Assembly: GCF_900177655.1 (NCBI RefSeq)
Contig: NZ_FXWK01000002.1
Coordinates: 310,001 to 374,000 of the forward strand
Source of the DNA: Devosia lucknowensis
GTDB lineage: Bacteria; Pseudomonadota; Alphaproteobacteria; Rhizobiales; Devosiaceae
Length of the DNA: 64,000 nucleotides
Reading direction: 5' to 3'
Shown in pieces: positions 47,392-55,847 of the stretch. The notes under the pieces are model-generated. The model was given only the letters and a program-made list of their open reading frames with translations. It had not been told where the DNA came from and ran no database searches. Each line of letters opens with the position of its first letter. Within the stretch, counting starts at the first letter, position 1. A program made the position numbers and the translations under genes.

Positions 47392-50313
47392 ATGCATCTG
47401 CTGCTCGTCGATGGCTCGGGCTACATCTTCCGCGCCTTCCACGCCCTGCCGCCGTTGTCGCGCAAGTCCGATGGGCTGCCGGTCGGCTGCGTACAGGGGT
47501 TCTGCAACATGCTCTACAAGCTGACGCAGGACATGGATGGCGACGAGCCCCCGACCCACATGGCGGTCATCTTCGACGCCAAGGGCAAGACTTTCCGCGA
47601 CGATATCTACCCCGAATACAAGGCCCAGCGCCCGCCGGCGCCCGAAGAACTGGTGCCGCAGTTCCCGCTGACCCGTTCGGCCACGCGCGCCTTTTCCATC
47701 CCCTCCATCGAAATGGAGGGGTGGGAGGCCGACGACATCATGGCCACCTATGCCTGCATGGCGCGCGACGCCGGCATGAAGGTCACCATCGCCTCCTCCG
47801 ACAAGGACCTGATGCAGCTGGTCGAACCCGACGGGTCGATCCGCCTGCTCGACACCATTCCTCGCCCCGGCCAGCCGCCGCTCAGGTGGATCGGTCCCGA
47901 CGAAGTCTTCACCAAGTTCGGCGTGACGCCCGACAAGGTCATCGACGTGCAGGCGCTGTGCGGCGACAGCGTCGACAATGTCCCGGGCGTGCCGGGCATC
48001 GGCGTCAAGACGGCAGCCGAGCTCATCAATACCTATGGCGACCTCGAGACCCTCCTCGAACGCGCCACCGAGATCAAGCAGAATGCCCGCCGCGAAAAGC
48101 TGATCGCCAATGCCGAACTGGCCCGGGTGTCCAAACGCCTCGTGACGCTCGAACGCCAGGTGCCGGTCGAGATCGATCTCGATGGCCTCGTGCGCCAGCC
48201 GATGAGCCCGTCCGCGCTGTTCCCATTCCTCAAGGCAATGGAATTCGCCACTATCACCAAGCGCCTCGCGACCCTGCTCGAGGCCAATCCCGACGATTTC
48301 GCGCCCGATCCGGAACTCGCCGCCAACAGGGACAATCCCGTTCCCGGCGCGCCGCAGAAATCCACGACGCTCTCGGTCGCCAAGGCCAAGCTCGCCGCCA
48401 ATGTCGTGCCCGGCTCCGGCCCTGCCCGGTTCGCCGCCGAGGAGCATGCGCGCGTCAAAGCCGTCCCGGTCGATTACCACGCCTACGAGATCGTCACCAC
48501 GCCCGACCGGCTCGAAGCCTGGATCGCGAAAATCGTCGACAAGGGGCATTTTGCCGTCGACACCGAGACCACCTCGCTCGATCCGCAGGTGGCCGATATC
48601 GTCGGCATCTGCCTTTCCACCGAGATGGGCACCGGCTGCTATATCCCTGTTGGCCACGCCCTGCCCGGCGATCTCCTAGGTGGCGGCGGCCTCGTCGAGG
48701 GGCAGCTGCCCATCGGCTTCGTGCTCGAGGCGCTGAAACGCGTCCTCCAGGATCCGGCCATTCTCAAGATCGGGCAGAACGCCAAATACGATACCGAAGT
48801 CTTCGCGCGCTACGGCATCTCCATGGCGCCGATCGACGACACCATGCTGATCTCCTACGCGCTCGATGGCCCGCGCTATAACGGCCTCGACGTCCTGGCC
48901 GACCACTGGCTCAACCACAAGACCATCACCTTCGGTGAGCTCGCCGGCACCGGCAAGGCGCAGAAGACCTTCGACCAGCTCGAGATCGCGGCCGCCGCCC
49001 GCTACGCCGCCGAGGATGCCGACATCACCCTGCGGCTCTGGCATGTGCTGAAGCCGCGCCTTGCCGCGGAAAACGCCACCACGGTCTACGAAACCCTGGA
49101 GCGCCCGCTCTCGCCGGTGCTGGCCCGCATGGAAGCGCGCGGCATCACCGTCGACCGGCAGATCCTCGCCCGGCTTTCGGGCGATTTCGCCCAGCGCGCC
49201 GCCGCGCTCGAAGCCGAGGCCCATGAGATGGCCGGGCAAAGCTTCAACCTCGGCTCGCCCAAGCAGCTGGGAGAAATCCTCTTCGACAAGATGGGCCTTG
49301 AAGGCGGCACCAAGACCAAGACCGGCGCCTGGTCGACCGGCGCCGACGTGCTCGAAGACCTGGCGCTGAAGGGCATTCCGCTGGCCCGCACCATTGTCGA
49401 CTGGCGCCAGCTCACAAAGCTCAAGGGCACCTATACCGATGCCCTCCCCACCTATATCAACGCGCGCACCGGCCGCGTGCACACATCCTACCAGCAGGCC
49501 TCCGTGCTCACCGGGCGCCTCTCGTCCAACGAGCCGAACCTTCAGAACATTCCCGTGCGTACCGAGGACGGCCGCAAGATCCGCACCGCCTTCATCGCCC
49601 CGCCGGGCAAGGTTCTGATTTCGGCCGACTACAGCCAGATCGAATTGCGGGTGCTGGCGCATATCGCCGATATCCAGGCGCTCAAGGACGCCTTCGAGGA
49701 AGGCCTCGACATTCACGCCATGACCGCGTCGGAAATGTTCAACGTGCCGGTCGAAGGCATGCCCTCGGACGTGCGCCGCCGCGCCAAGGCCATCAATTTC
49801 GGCATCATCTACGGCATTTCCGCCTTCGGCCTCGCCAACCAGCTCGGCATCGAGCGCTCGGTGGCCGGCGATTACATCAAGACCTATTTCGAGCGTTTCC
49901 CTGGAATCAAGGACTATATGGACGCCCAGAAGATGCGCGTGAAAGCCGACGGCTTCGTTACCACCATTTTCGGGCGCAAGATCCAGTTCCCCAATGCCAA
50001 TTCCGGCAATCCAAGCGAACGGAGCTTCGTCGAACGCGCCTCCATCAACGCCCCTATCCAGGGCTCAGCCGCCGACATCATCCGCCGCGCCATGATCCGC
50101 ATGGAGCCGGAATTGGCGAAGGCGGGCGTGGATGCACAGATGCTGCTGCAGGTCCACGACGAACTGATCTTCGAAGTCCCCGAAGGCACGCAGGACCAGG
50201 CGATCCCGGTGATCAAGCGGGTGATGGAAAAGGCGGCGGAACCGGCCGTCATGCTGTCGGTGCCGATCCAGGTGGATGCACATGCGGCGAAGAACTGGGA
50301 TGAGGCGCATTGA
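47392..50313 (+). CDS. polA: DNA polymerase I
   Basis: 973 aa with three domains: the 5'-3' nuclease (about 1-290; FDAKGKTFRDDIYPEYKAQR, SSDKDLMQLV, GVPGIGVKTAAEL), the 3'-5' proofreading exonuclease (about 365-570; FAVDTETTSLDP with the Asp-x-Glu pair, so likely active), and the polymerase (about 580-973; ADYSQIELRVLAHIAD motif A near 745, RRRAKAINFGIIYGISAFG motif B, LLQVHDELIFEV motif C near 918). It performs Okazaki-fragment maturation and repair synthesis. The stop is followed with no gap by the GTG of a RusA-like gene. Confidence 0.97.
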   Translation: MHLLLVDGSGYIFRAFHALPPLSRKSDGLPVGCVQGFCNMLYKLTQDMDGDEPPTHMAVIFDAKGKTFRDDIYPEYKAQRPPAPEELVPQFPLTRSATRAFSIPSIEMEGWEADDIMATYACMARDAGMKVTIASSDKDLMQLVEPDGSIRLLDTIPRPGQPPLRWIGPDEVFTKFGVTPDKVIDVQALCGDSVDNVPGVPGIGVKTAAELINTYGDLETLLERATEIKQNARREKLIANAELARVSKRLVTLERQVPVEIDLDGLVRQPMSPSALFPFLKAMEFATITKRLATLLEANPDDFAPDPELAANRDNPVPGAPQKSTTLSVAKAKLAANVVPGSGPARFAAEEHARVKAVPVDYHAYEIVTTPDRLEAWIAKIVDKGHFAVDTETTSLDPQVADIVGICLSTEMGTGCYIPVGHALPGDLLGGGGLVEGQLPIGFVLEALKRVLQDPAILKIGQNAKYDTEVFARYGISMAPIDDTMLISYALDGPRYNGLDVLADHWLNHKTITFGELAGTGKAQKTFDQLEIAAAARYAAEDADITLRLWHVLKPRLAAENATTVYETLERPLSPVLARMEARGITVDRQILARLSGDFAQRAAALEAEAHEMAGQSFNLGSPKQLGEILFDKMGLEGGTKTKTGAWSTGADVLEDLALKGIPLARTIVDWRQLTKLKGTYTDALPTYINARTGRVHTSYQQASVLTGRLSSNEPNLQNIPVRTEDGRKIRTAFIAPPGKVLISADYSQIELRVLAHIADIQALKDAFEEGLDIHAMTASEMFNVPVEGMPSDVRRRAKAINFGIIYGISAFGLANQLGIERSVAGDYIKTYFERFPGIKDYMDAQKMRVKADGFVTTIFGRKIQFPNANSGNPSERSFVERASINAPIQGSAADIIRRAMIRMEPELAKAGVDAQMLLQVHDELIFEVPEGTQDQAIPVIKRVMEKAAEPAVMLSVPIQVDAHAAKNWDEAH

Positions 50314-50865
50314 GTGGAAATTGTTCTCACGTATCGAGGCAGGATCCCATCCAAGGCTAGCAATAAGTCGGCCATTTGGGACATGCGAAAATCTTTCAAC
50401 CACCAACTTCGGAAGCTGTGGGGAAAAGAACCTTTCGACGTCCTCAAGAAGTGGGAGGATTCCAACTTCACCGCTGGCGGAGCAGAGTTCCGAATTCACC
50501 AGGGCGAGCAGCTATTTGTGCCACTGTATGGCAATTTGATCGGTGTTGGGGTGGATCTAGACATCCGGCTCTTGGCCGGCATGCCCACACAGAAGGCAGT
50601 GTTAAGTTCTGGCGACCTCGACAACAGGATAAAGCGGATAATTGATGCTCTGCAGGCGCCTGCGCAGGTTGGCGAGCACATTGACGGATTAGAACCAAAC
50701 GGTCGCTGGCACTGCTTGGTCGATAACGATAGCGCAGTTGTCGGGTTATCAGCAAAGCTGGGAGCTTTCCTGGACGGTGGAGACCCGTCTGAATCCTTTG
50801 CAACGATTATAGTTAGGCCAGTGCCGCTGCGCGTGACTTGGGCTAACATGAGCATGCTCTACTAG
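50314..50865 (+). CDS. RusA-like protein, possible Holliday-junction resolvase family
   Basis: 183 aa from GTG 50314, directly after the polA TGA. SGDLDNRIKRIIDALQAP (about residues 107-124) and LVDNDSAVVGLSAKLG (about 134-149) reproduce the DNxxKxxxDAL and acidic D-D patterns of RusA-type resolvases. The N-terminal 90 aa are unfamiliar. Codon use is less GC-rich than polA and its neighbours, suggesting acquisition by transfer. RusA enzymes are usually phage-derived; a tandem with polA is unusual. An RNA-level coupling to polA (TGA-GTG) is plausible. Confidence 0.6.
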   Translation: MEIVLTYRGRIPSKASNKSAIWDMRKSFNHQLRKLWGKEPFDVLKKWEDSNFTAGGAEFRIHQGEQLFVPLYGNLIGVGVDLDIRLLAGMPTQKAVLSSGDLDNRIKRIIDALQAPAQVGEHIDGLEPNGRWHCLVDNDSAVVGLSAKLGAFLDGGDPSESFATIIVRPVPLRVTWANMSMLY

Positions 50866-50871
50866 TAGTTG

Positions 50872-50983
50872 CCCCCACCCGGCCTCCCCCTGAAGGAGGG
50901 GGAGGGGAAGAGGTGTTCATCGAGATGCCTCCGCAAACTCGATGGGTCCCTCCCCCTTCTGCAGGGGGAGGCTAGGTGGGGGG
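50872..50983. repeat. GC-rich intergenic repeat, copy A
   Basis: Begins CCCCCACCCGGCCTCC and ends GGAGGCTAGGTGGGGG, so its ends are inverted repeats of each other. It contains a second hairpin (CTCCCCCTTCTGCAGGGGGAG). The last about 80 bases are nearly identical to copy B at 51382-51544 in the same orientation. The end of the DUF559 gene, including its stop codon, lies inside this copy. Confidence 0.85.
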
Positions 50984-51337
50984 CCCTTCCGGTGCATCCG
51001 GCTCGCCGAGAACGCCGCACAGCACCAGGAACACACCCTCAGGACTGCTCACCTCGCCATTGGTGAACCGCAGGACGCGGTAGCCGCGTCCCTCCAGAAA
51101 CGCCGTGCGCCGCTCGTCATGCGCCAGTCCAGCTTCGGAATAGTGCGTATCGCCATCAATCTCGACGATGAGCTTTTTGCCCTTGCAGACGAAGTCGACG
51201 ACATAGGGACCGATGGGCGCCTGCCGCCGCCAGTGCAGACCAGCCTCGCGCCAAGGATGGAGGATCGCCCAGAATTTCCGCTCAGGCGGCGTCTGTTCAC
51301 GCCGCAGTTTGCGGGCGAAAGTGACCGGGCCGTCCAT
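50972..51337 (-). CDS. DUF559-domain protein, predicted Vsr/restriction-like endonuclease
   Basis: 121 aa from ATG 51337, with AGGAGGG upstream. RKLRREQTPPERKFWAILHP opens the DUF559 fold; QAPIGPYVVDFVCKGKKLIV and VEIDGDTHYSEAGLAHDERR supply the Asp, Glu-x-Asp and acidic residues of a PD-(D/E)xK-like nuclease core, and FLEGRGYRVLRFTN completes it. The biological role of the family is not established. The gene is bracketed by two copies of a long repeat, and its 3' end runs into one. Confidence 0.85.
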   Translation of the reverse strand: MDGPVTFARKLRREQTPPERKFWAILHPWREAGLHWRRQAPIGPYVVDFVCKGKKLIVEIDGDTHYSEAGLAHDERRTAFLEGRGYRVLRFTNGEVSSPEGVFLVLCGVLGEPDAPEGPPT

Positions 51338-51381
51338 GAGCCCTCCTGCGCCGATCGTAGCATTGGCAGTGAGGAAGAGGA

Positions 51382-51544
51382 CCCCCACCCGGCCTCCTCA
51401 CCTCGGCTAGCTCCACTGGAGCTAGCCGCCCCACGGGATGGATCAGAGCCCTCAAGAAGGGGGAGGGGAAGAGGTGTTCATCCGAGATGCCTCCGCAAAC
51501 TCGATGGGTCCCTCCCCCTTCTGCAGGGGGAGGTTAGGTGGGGG
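51382..51544. repeat. GC-rich intergenic repeat, copy B
   Basis: Same termini as copy A (CCCCCACCCGGCCTCC ... GGAGGTTAGGTGGGGG), but with about 50 extra bases that include a palindrome (GGCTAGCTCCACTGGAGCTAGCC at 51404-51426). The last about 85 bases match copy A with one or two differences. It lies 45 bases upstream of the DUF559 start. Confidence 0.85.
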
Positions 51545-51556
51545 TACTCTTCATCC

Positions 51557-51850
51557 TCACCCCCGCATCGCCTCCGCCGCCGAGTAGAGCCGCACAGCAC
51601 TCGCGTGGTTCCACTGGTCCACCGCCTCCCGCGCCGCCGTGTCCCTGCGCACAAACGCCTCGATGCGCTCCAGCCCGATATCGTCGAGGAGGTGTCGGAT
51701 CGGCGACCACATGACCCAGATGGGGTTGACCATGCGCATGTGGAGACGATCGTGGACGATGTCGAAATGGACGTTGGCCGAGCGCGCCAGGTCGAGGAAT
51801 TCGGCGACGGCGTCGTCGGTGATGGGTTCTGATGTGTCGGTGTAAGCCAT
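51557..51850 (-). CDS. Hypothetical protein
   Basis: 97 aa from ATG 51850, with GAGGCAG upstream; the frame is open farther back without conserved character. It is acidic at the N-terminus (MAYTDTSEPITDDAVAEFLD) and has no membrane segment or recognised domain. VNPIWVMWSPIRHLLDDIGL is the most distinctive stretch. It may be a small regulatory or structural protein; I do not recognise it. Confidence 0.5.
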   Translation of the reverse strand: MAYTDTSEPITDDAVAEFLDLARSANVHFDIVHDRLHMRMVNPIWVMWSPIRHLLDDIGLERIEAFVRRDTAAREAVDQWNHASAVRLYSAAEAMRG

Positions 51851-52013
51851 GGGGCTGCCTCGCATTTGATACAAATGCAATGCGTTTCGCGGCGCCGGGC
51901 TCCGGAAACCGGCCGTTATGGTGAATGAAGGGTTAAGGGCGGCGGCCCGGAAGCCCGCGCTGCAACCCACGCGCGCTGGGGTCGTTGGTCCTCCATCCAC
52001 AGGAGGAGACGCC

Positions 52014-52172
52014 ATGAACAAGGACCAGAAGCCGGGCAACAGAGGGCAGGACGACGATACCAAATCGCTGGTCGAGGCGCGCGAAGAGGCCGAGCAGCCG
52101 GCCGGCGAATTCGAGACGGCGCACGATCAGCAGCATCCCAAGCCCAAGCCCGAAGATGACCAGCCAGAGTGA
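52014..52172 (+). CDS. Small acidic hydrophilic protein
   Basis: 52 aa from ATG 52014 with a strong AGGAGGAG site 5 bases upstream. It is rich in Asp, Glu, Lys, Gln and Pro (KPKPEDDQPE at the end) and probably disordered. It overlaps the DUF1810 gene by 17 bases. Function unknown. Confidence 0.55.
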   Translation: MNKDQKPGNRGQDDDTKSLVEAREEAEQPAGEFETAHDQQHPKPKPEDDQPE

Positions 52173-52614
52173 TATCTATGGCGCGCTGATCGCCAAGTTC
52201 CTCGCAGCGCAGGACCGGGTCTATCCGCAGGCGCTGGGGGAATTGCGCGCGGGGCGCAAGCAGACGCACTGGATGTGGTTCATCTTTCCGCAACTGGCGG
52301 GTCTCGGACACAGCGACATGGCCCGGCGCTACGCGCTGGGCGATCTCGACGAAGCCGCGGCCTATGCCGCCCACCCGGTGCTCGGCGCGCGCCTCCTGGA
52401 ATGCACCGAGGCCGTGTTGCTGCATACCCCGGGTAGCGTGGCGCCGCGCGATCTCCGCAGCATTTTCGGCACGCCTGACGATCTCAAGTTCATTTCATCG
52501 ATGACGCTGTTCGCCCGCACCCTGCCCGACCGGCGCGCGTTCCGGGCCGCCCTCAGCGCCTTCAATGGCGGACATGAGGACGAGCGGACCGTGGCGCTGC
52601 TGGAGACGGTCTGA
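52156..52614 (+). CDS. DUF1810 family protein
   Basis: 152 aa, the usual DUF1810 length. FLAAQDRVYPQALGELRAGR, then KQTHWMWFIFPQLAGLG and FGTPDDLKFISSMTLFA are signature stretches of this calpastatin-like bacterial family. Molecular role unknown; soluble, all-helical. It overlaps the small acidic gene and converges on tsaE. Confidence 0.88.
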   Translation: MTSQSDIYGALIAKFLAAQDRVYPQALGELRAGRKQTHWMWFIFPQLAGLGHSDMARRYALGDLDEAAAYAAHPVLGARLLECTEAVLLHTPGSVAPRDLRSIFGTPDDLKFISSMTLFARTLPDRRAFRAALSAFNGGHEDERTVALLETV

Positions 52615-52634
52615 CGCGACCGCGATGACGAGTG

Positions 52635-53063
52635 TCAGCGGCGGCGGAGCGTCGCCTGTCGTCCGGCGCCGCCCGGCGGAATATCGAGCGTCACGGTGAC
52701 CGTCACGGCATCGCGCACCTGCGGCGCACGCTCCGCCCATTCCACCAGCACGATGGCTTCGGCGTCGTCGAGCAGGCCCAGTTCCTCGACTTCCGAGGCA
52801 TCGGCCAGCCGGTAGAGATCGGCGTGCAGAACCGGCCCGCGCGGCGTGTCATAGGGCTGGAGGATGGCAAAGGTCGGCGACGGCACGTCGAGCTCGCCAT
52901 CGCCGGCCAGCGCCCGGATCACCGCCCGCGCCAGCGCCGTCTTGCCGGCGCCCAGGTCGCCCTCGAGGCTGACGACATCCCCGGGCTTCAGCGTCCTGGC
53001 AAGCGCCGCACCGAATTGCGCGGTAGCCTCGTCGTCGGGGAGGAAGGTTTCGTCACCGGCCAT
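52635..53063 (-). CDS. tsaE: tRNA threonylcarbamoyladenosine biosynthesis ATPase
   Basis: 142 aa. P-loop VSLEGDLGAGKTALARAVIR (about residues 33-52), the switch PSPTFAILQPY, and the VLHADLYRLADASEVEELGL motif of TsaE. It works with TsaD and TsaB to form t6A37 in tRNAs reading ANN codons. It begins 6 bases after the divL stop, an order common in alphaproteobacteria. Confidence 0.95.
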   Translation of the reverse strand: MAGDETFLPDDEATAQFGAALARTLKPGDVVSLEGDLGAGKTALARAVIRALAGDGELDVPSPTFAILQPYDTPRGPVLHADLYRLADASEVEELGLLDDAEAIVLVEWAERAPQVRDAVTVTVTLDIPPGGAGRQATLRRR

Positions 53064-53069
53064 TGGGGT

Positions 53070-55532
53070 CTATTCGGCCACGCCGGCCATGGCGCTGTCG
53101 AGCGGCAGGTTGACGATGATGCGGCTGCCCTTGGGCTCGCGCTTTTCAGCCGAAATCGTGCCGCCATGCATGTTGACGAAGGTGCGCACGATGGAGAGCC
53201 CGAGGCCCGCACCGCGCTGACGGCCGCCCGCGGCGGGCGTATCGAGGCGGGTGAGGATGGCCGATTTCATCTCGTCGGTGATGCCGGGGCCCTCGTCCTC
53301 GATGACGAAGAGCATGCGGTCGCCACGATGGCTGGCGACGAGGCGGATATCGCCGCCGGGCGGGGAGAAGCGCGCGGCATTGGACAGGAGATTGTAGAGC
53401 ACCTGCACCATGCGCGTGCCGTCGGCGACGAAGATGGGGAGATCGGGCTCGATGTCGATGATGAGGTTGGGCGGCTCGCCCGACAGGTCGTGCAGCGAGG
53501 CGGTGAGACCGGCGCGGGCCTTTTCGACGAGCCCGGCCACGTCCTGCGGTTCGGGATTGAGCTCGGCAATGCCGGCATCGACCGAAGCGAGATCGAGGAT
53601 ATTGTCGATCAGCACGGCCAGCGTCACCGAGGAGGCGCGGATATAGTCGAGATATTCGCGCTGGCGCGGATTGAGGCTGTCGCCTTCGGCATCGGCCAGG
53701 AAATCGGCAAAGCCGATGATATTGGTCAGCGGCGAGCGCAGCTCATAGGAGACGTTCTCGACGAAGGCGTCCTTGAGGTGGTCGGCGGCGACGAGCGCGT
53801 CGTTGCGCTCCTTGAGCACCTTCGAATAGGAGGCGCTTTCGGTGACGTCGAGGAAGGTCATCATCGTCTGCCCATCGGGCAGGCGGGTGATGGCGTAGTC
53901 GACGAGGCGCCCGTCGGAGCGGTTGATGCGGCCGGTGCGGTCGGTGCGGGTGGGGTTGAGATCGACGATGGTTCGCTTGAGGTCGCGCCAGATGGTGGCG
54001 CCGTCCTCGGGAATGGCGCGGCCGGAGACTTCGGCCAGCTGGTCGATATGAGGATTGCTGCCCAGCTCGTTCATCGGCAGCTTCCAGAGCTTGGAAAGCT
54101 GCGGATTGGAAAGGGTCAGGCGGCCATTGGTGCCGAACACCGCCACGGCCTCGTTGAGGGCCATGATGGTTTCGCGCAGCACATTGGTGAAGGCCTTGTT
54201 GGTGGATTCGAGCTCGAGACGCTCGGTCATGTCCTCGAAGACGTAGATGACGCCGCCCGCGGGGCCCGCCGGGGCCGAGATGACCTTGATGGAGCGCCCG
54301 TCGGGCAGATGCCAGGGATCGGCCTCGTGCGGCGCCTTGCGCGCGTAGCTCTCGAGGTGCTTGGTGCGCCAGGTAAGGTAGTCGACCTGGTTGGGCAGCA
54401 TGCCCTCGGTGCGCAGCTTGTCGAGGATGGCGCGCTCGTCGAGGCCGGGGGTCAGGAACTTGGCGTCGAGGTTCCAGAGATTGGCATAGGCGGCGTTGAA
54501 CTGGGTCAGTTCGCGCCGTGCATTGAAGATAGCGATGGGTGTCGCCAGGGCATCGATGATGCCGCCGATATGGTTGGCAGCGGTCTCTGGCGCGGCGGCC
54601 GGGCGAGCGGTTTCGCCCTGCACGCGGAGATAGCCGGCGCGGCCGCCGGGCACCGGGAATTCCACCAGCTCGTATTTGCCATGCGCGGCGAAGTCGAGCG
54701 AGCGGCTGACCGGATCGGCCGAGGCGCGGCAGGTCTTGAGATGTCCGGCAAGGGTCGTGGCGTCGAGCAGCTCGGGCGGCGTCGCGTCAGGCGCCGGGCG
54801 TCCGAGCGTGCGCGCCAGCCCGAGATAGGCGGCATTGGCAAAGACCAGGCGATCGTCCTCGTCGCGCAGGAAGGCGGGCTTGTTGAGCCGGGCGAGAATG
54901 GTGCGGGCACTTTCCCAGGCCTCGTCGGCAACCACGGCGGCAAGGACGGGCTGCTGGCCCGGCTGGTTGTGCGCGGGCCGCAGGCGCAGCGCCACGGCAC
55001 TGCCCATGACCCAGCCGTTGACCCGGACCACCCGGCCGTCGAGCGTGGCGACGCTTTCGGCAAAGGCGTGGCCGTGCATGCGCAGCTCTTCGACCAGTGC
55101 CGACAGCCGGTTGGTTTCGGCGGCGCCGAGCCAGGAATGGAAATTGAGCACGCTCTGCGGCTGACGTCCGCGCGGCAGCACGGCATCGGCCTGGCCGAGG
55201 AAGCGCGGCGCTTCATGGCCCTGCCAGAGCACGGTCAGTTCGCGACTGCCGGCGATGAGGTTTTCGTATTCGTCCACCAGGGCGCGCAGGTCGGCGATCT
55301 GCTCGGCGGCGCGACGGCGGGCGGCGCGGCTGTCGGTGAGGAGCGTGCGCACCAGGGCCATGGAGAGCAGCGCGAAACCGCCCGCGCCGATAGCGACTGC
55401 GAAGGGGGCGATGCCGCCCAGATTTGCCGGAACAAGACTTTGCGCCAGTGCGGGGACCGCCATCAGCAAGGTCAGGGGTGCCGCACCGAGTGCCGCGAAT
55501 CCCAATTGTTTCCGGAATCGATCCGGCGCCAT
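53070..55532 (-). CDS. divL: DivL-type PAS-containing pseudo-histidine kinase
   Basis: 820 aa from ATG 55532 (GAGGG upstream; ATG 55565 possible). Two hydrophobic segments near the N-terminus anchor it in the membrane. Several PAS-like domains span about 80-570. The dimerisation box reads NVSYELRSPLTNIIGFADFL: Tyr596 replaces the phospho-acceptor His, exactly the DivL hallmark. The ATPase part is intact (NLLSNAARFSPPGG, DEGPGI, GAGLGLSIVRTFV). In Caulobacter DivL controls CckA and so CtrA in the cell cycle. It is followed by tsaE and preceded by ahcY, as in related bacteria. Confidence 0.9.
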   Translation of the reverse strand: MAPDRFRKQLGFAALGAAPLTLLMAVPALAQSLVPANLGGIAPFAVAIGAGGFALLSMALVRTLLTDSRAARRRAAEQIADLRALVDEYENLIAGSRELTVLWQGHEAPRFLGQADAVLPRGRQPQSVLNFHSWLGAAETNRLSALVEELRMHGHAFAESVATLDGRVVRVNGWVMGSAVALRLRPAHNQPGQQPVLAAVVADEAWESARTILARLNKPAFLRDEDDRLVFANAAYLGLARTLGRPAPDATPPELLDATTLAGHLKTCRASADPVSRSLDFAAHGKYELVEFPVPGGRAGYLRVQGETARPAAAPETAANHIGGIIDALATPIAIFNARRELTQFNAAYANLWNLDAKFLTPGLDERAILDKLRTEGMLPNQVDYLTWRTKHLESYARKAPHEADPWHLPDGRSIKVISAPAGPAGGVIYVFEDMTERLELESTNKAFTNVLRETIMALNEAVAVFGTNGRLTLSNPQLSKLWKLPMNELGSNPHIDQLAEVSGRAIPEDGATIWRDLKRTIVDLNPTRTDRTGRINRSDGRLVDYAITRLPDGQTMMTFLDVTESASYSKVLKERNDALVAADHLKDAFVENVSYELRSPLTNIIGFADFLADAEGDSLNPRQREYLDYIRASSVTLAVLIDNILDLASVDAGIAELNPEPQDVAGLVEKARAGLTASLHDLSGEPPNLIIDIEPDLPIFVADGTRMVQVLYNLLSNAARFSPPGGDIRLVASHRGDRMLFVIEDEGPGITDEMKSAILTRLDTPAAGGRQRGAGLGLSIVRTFVNMHGGTISAEKREPKGSRIIVNLPLDSAMAGVAE

Positions 55533-55793
55533 ACCAGCCCTCTTTCGCTTTGTGTGCGATGCCAACCCGACCAGAATGGCCGGTACGCCCCAACTTCAAT
55601 CAGGCTGCTACGCGAAACCGAAAGCGGTTCCAGCTGCCCCCAAGATCAGGCGGCGCGTCCCCTCGCCACCCGAATCACAAAGACCATAGCGGGCACGCGA
55701 ATCGCGCAAAAGAGTCTTGATGGCTGTGCGTTGCGGGCAAAGGGCAAGGAAAAGGCTTGACCCATGAACGAAACAGAAACCTTTCAAAAAGGT

Positions 55794-55823
55794 AAAGCCC
55801 GGGACATGTCCCGGGCTTTTTTC
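55794..55823. terminator. Strong bidirectional-type hairpin terminator after ahcY
   Basis: AAAGCCCGGGAC (55794-55805) pairs perfectly with GTCCCGGGCTTT (55808-55819), with T-runs on the plus strand and, after three bases, on the minus strand. It lies 25 bases after the ahcY stop and separates it from divL. Confidence 0.8.
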
Positions 55824-55847
55824 GCACATCGTGGCCCCGGATGGACC

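Noticed and set aside
47206..48657. 483-codon minus-strand frame over polA
   Set aside because: Antisense shadow of polA, with low-complexity Gly/Asp/Arg-rich translation and no homology.
52632..55760. 1042-codon plus-strand open frame
   Set aside because: It is the antisense of divL and tsaE; high GC keeps the frame open and the translation has no domain. divL is supported by motifs throughout.
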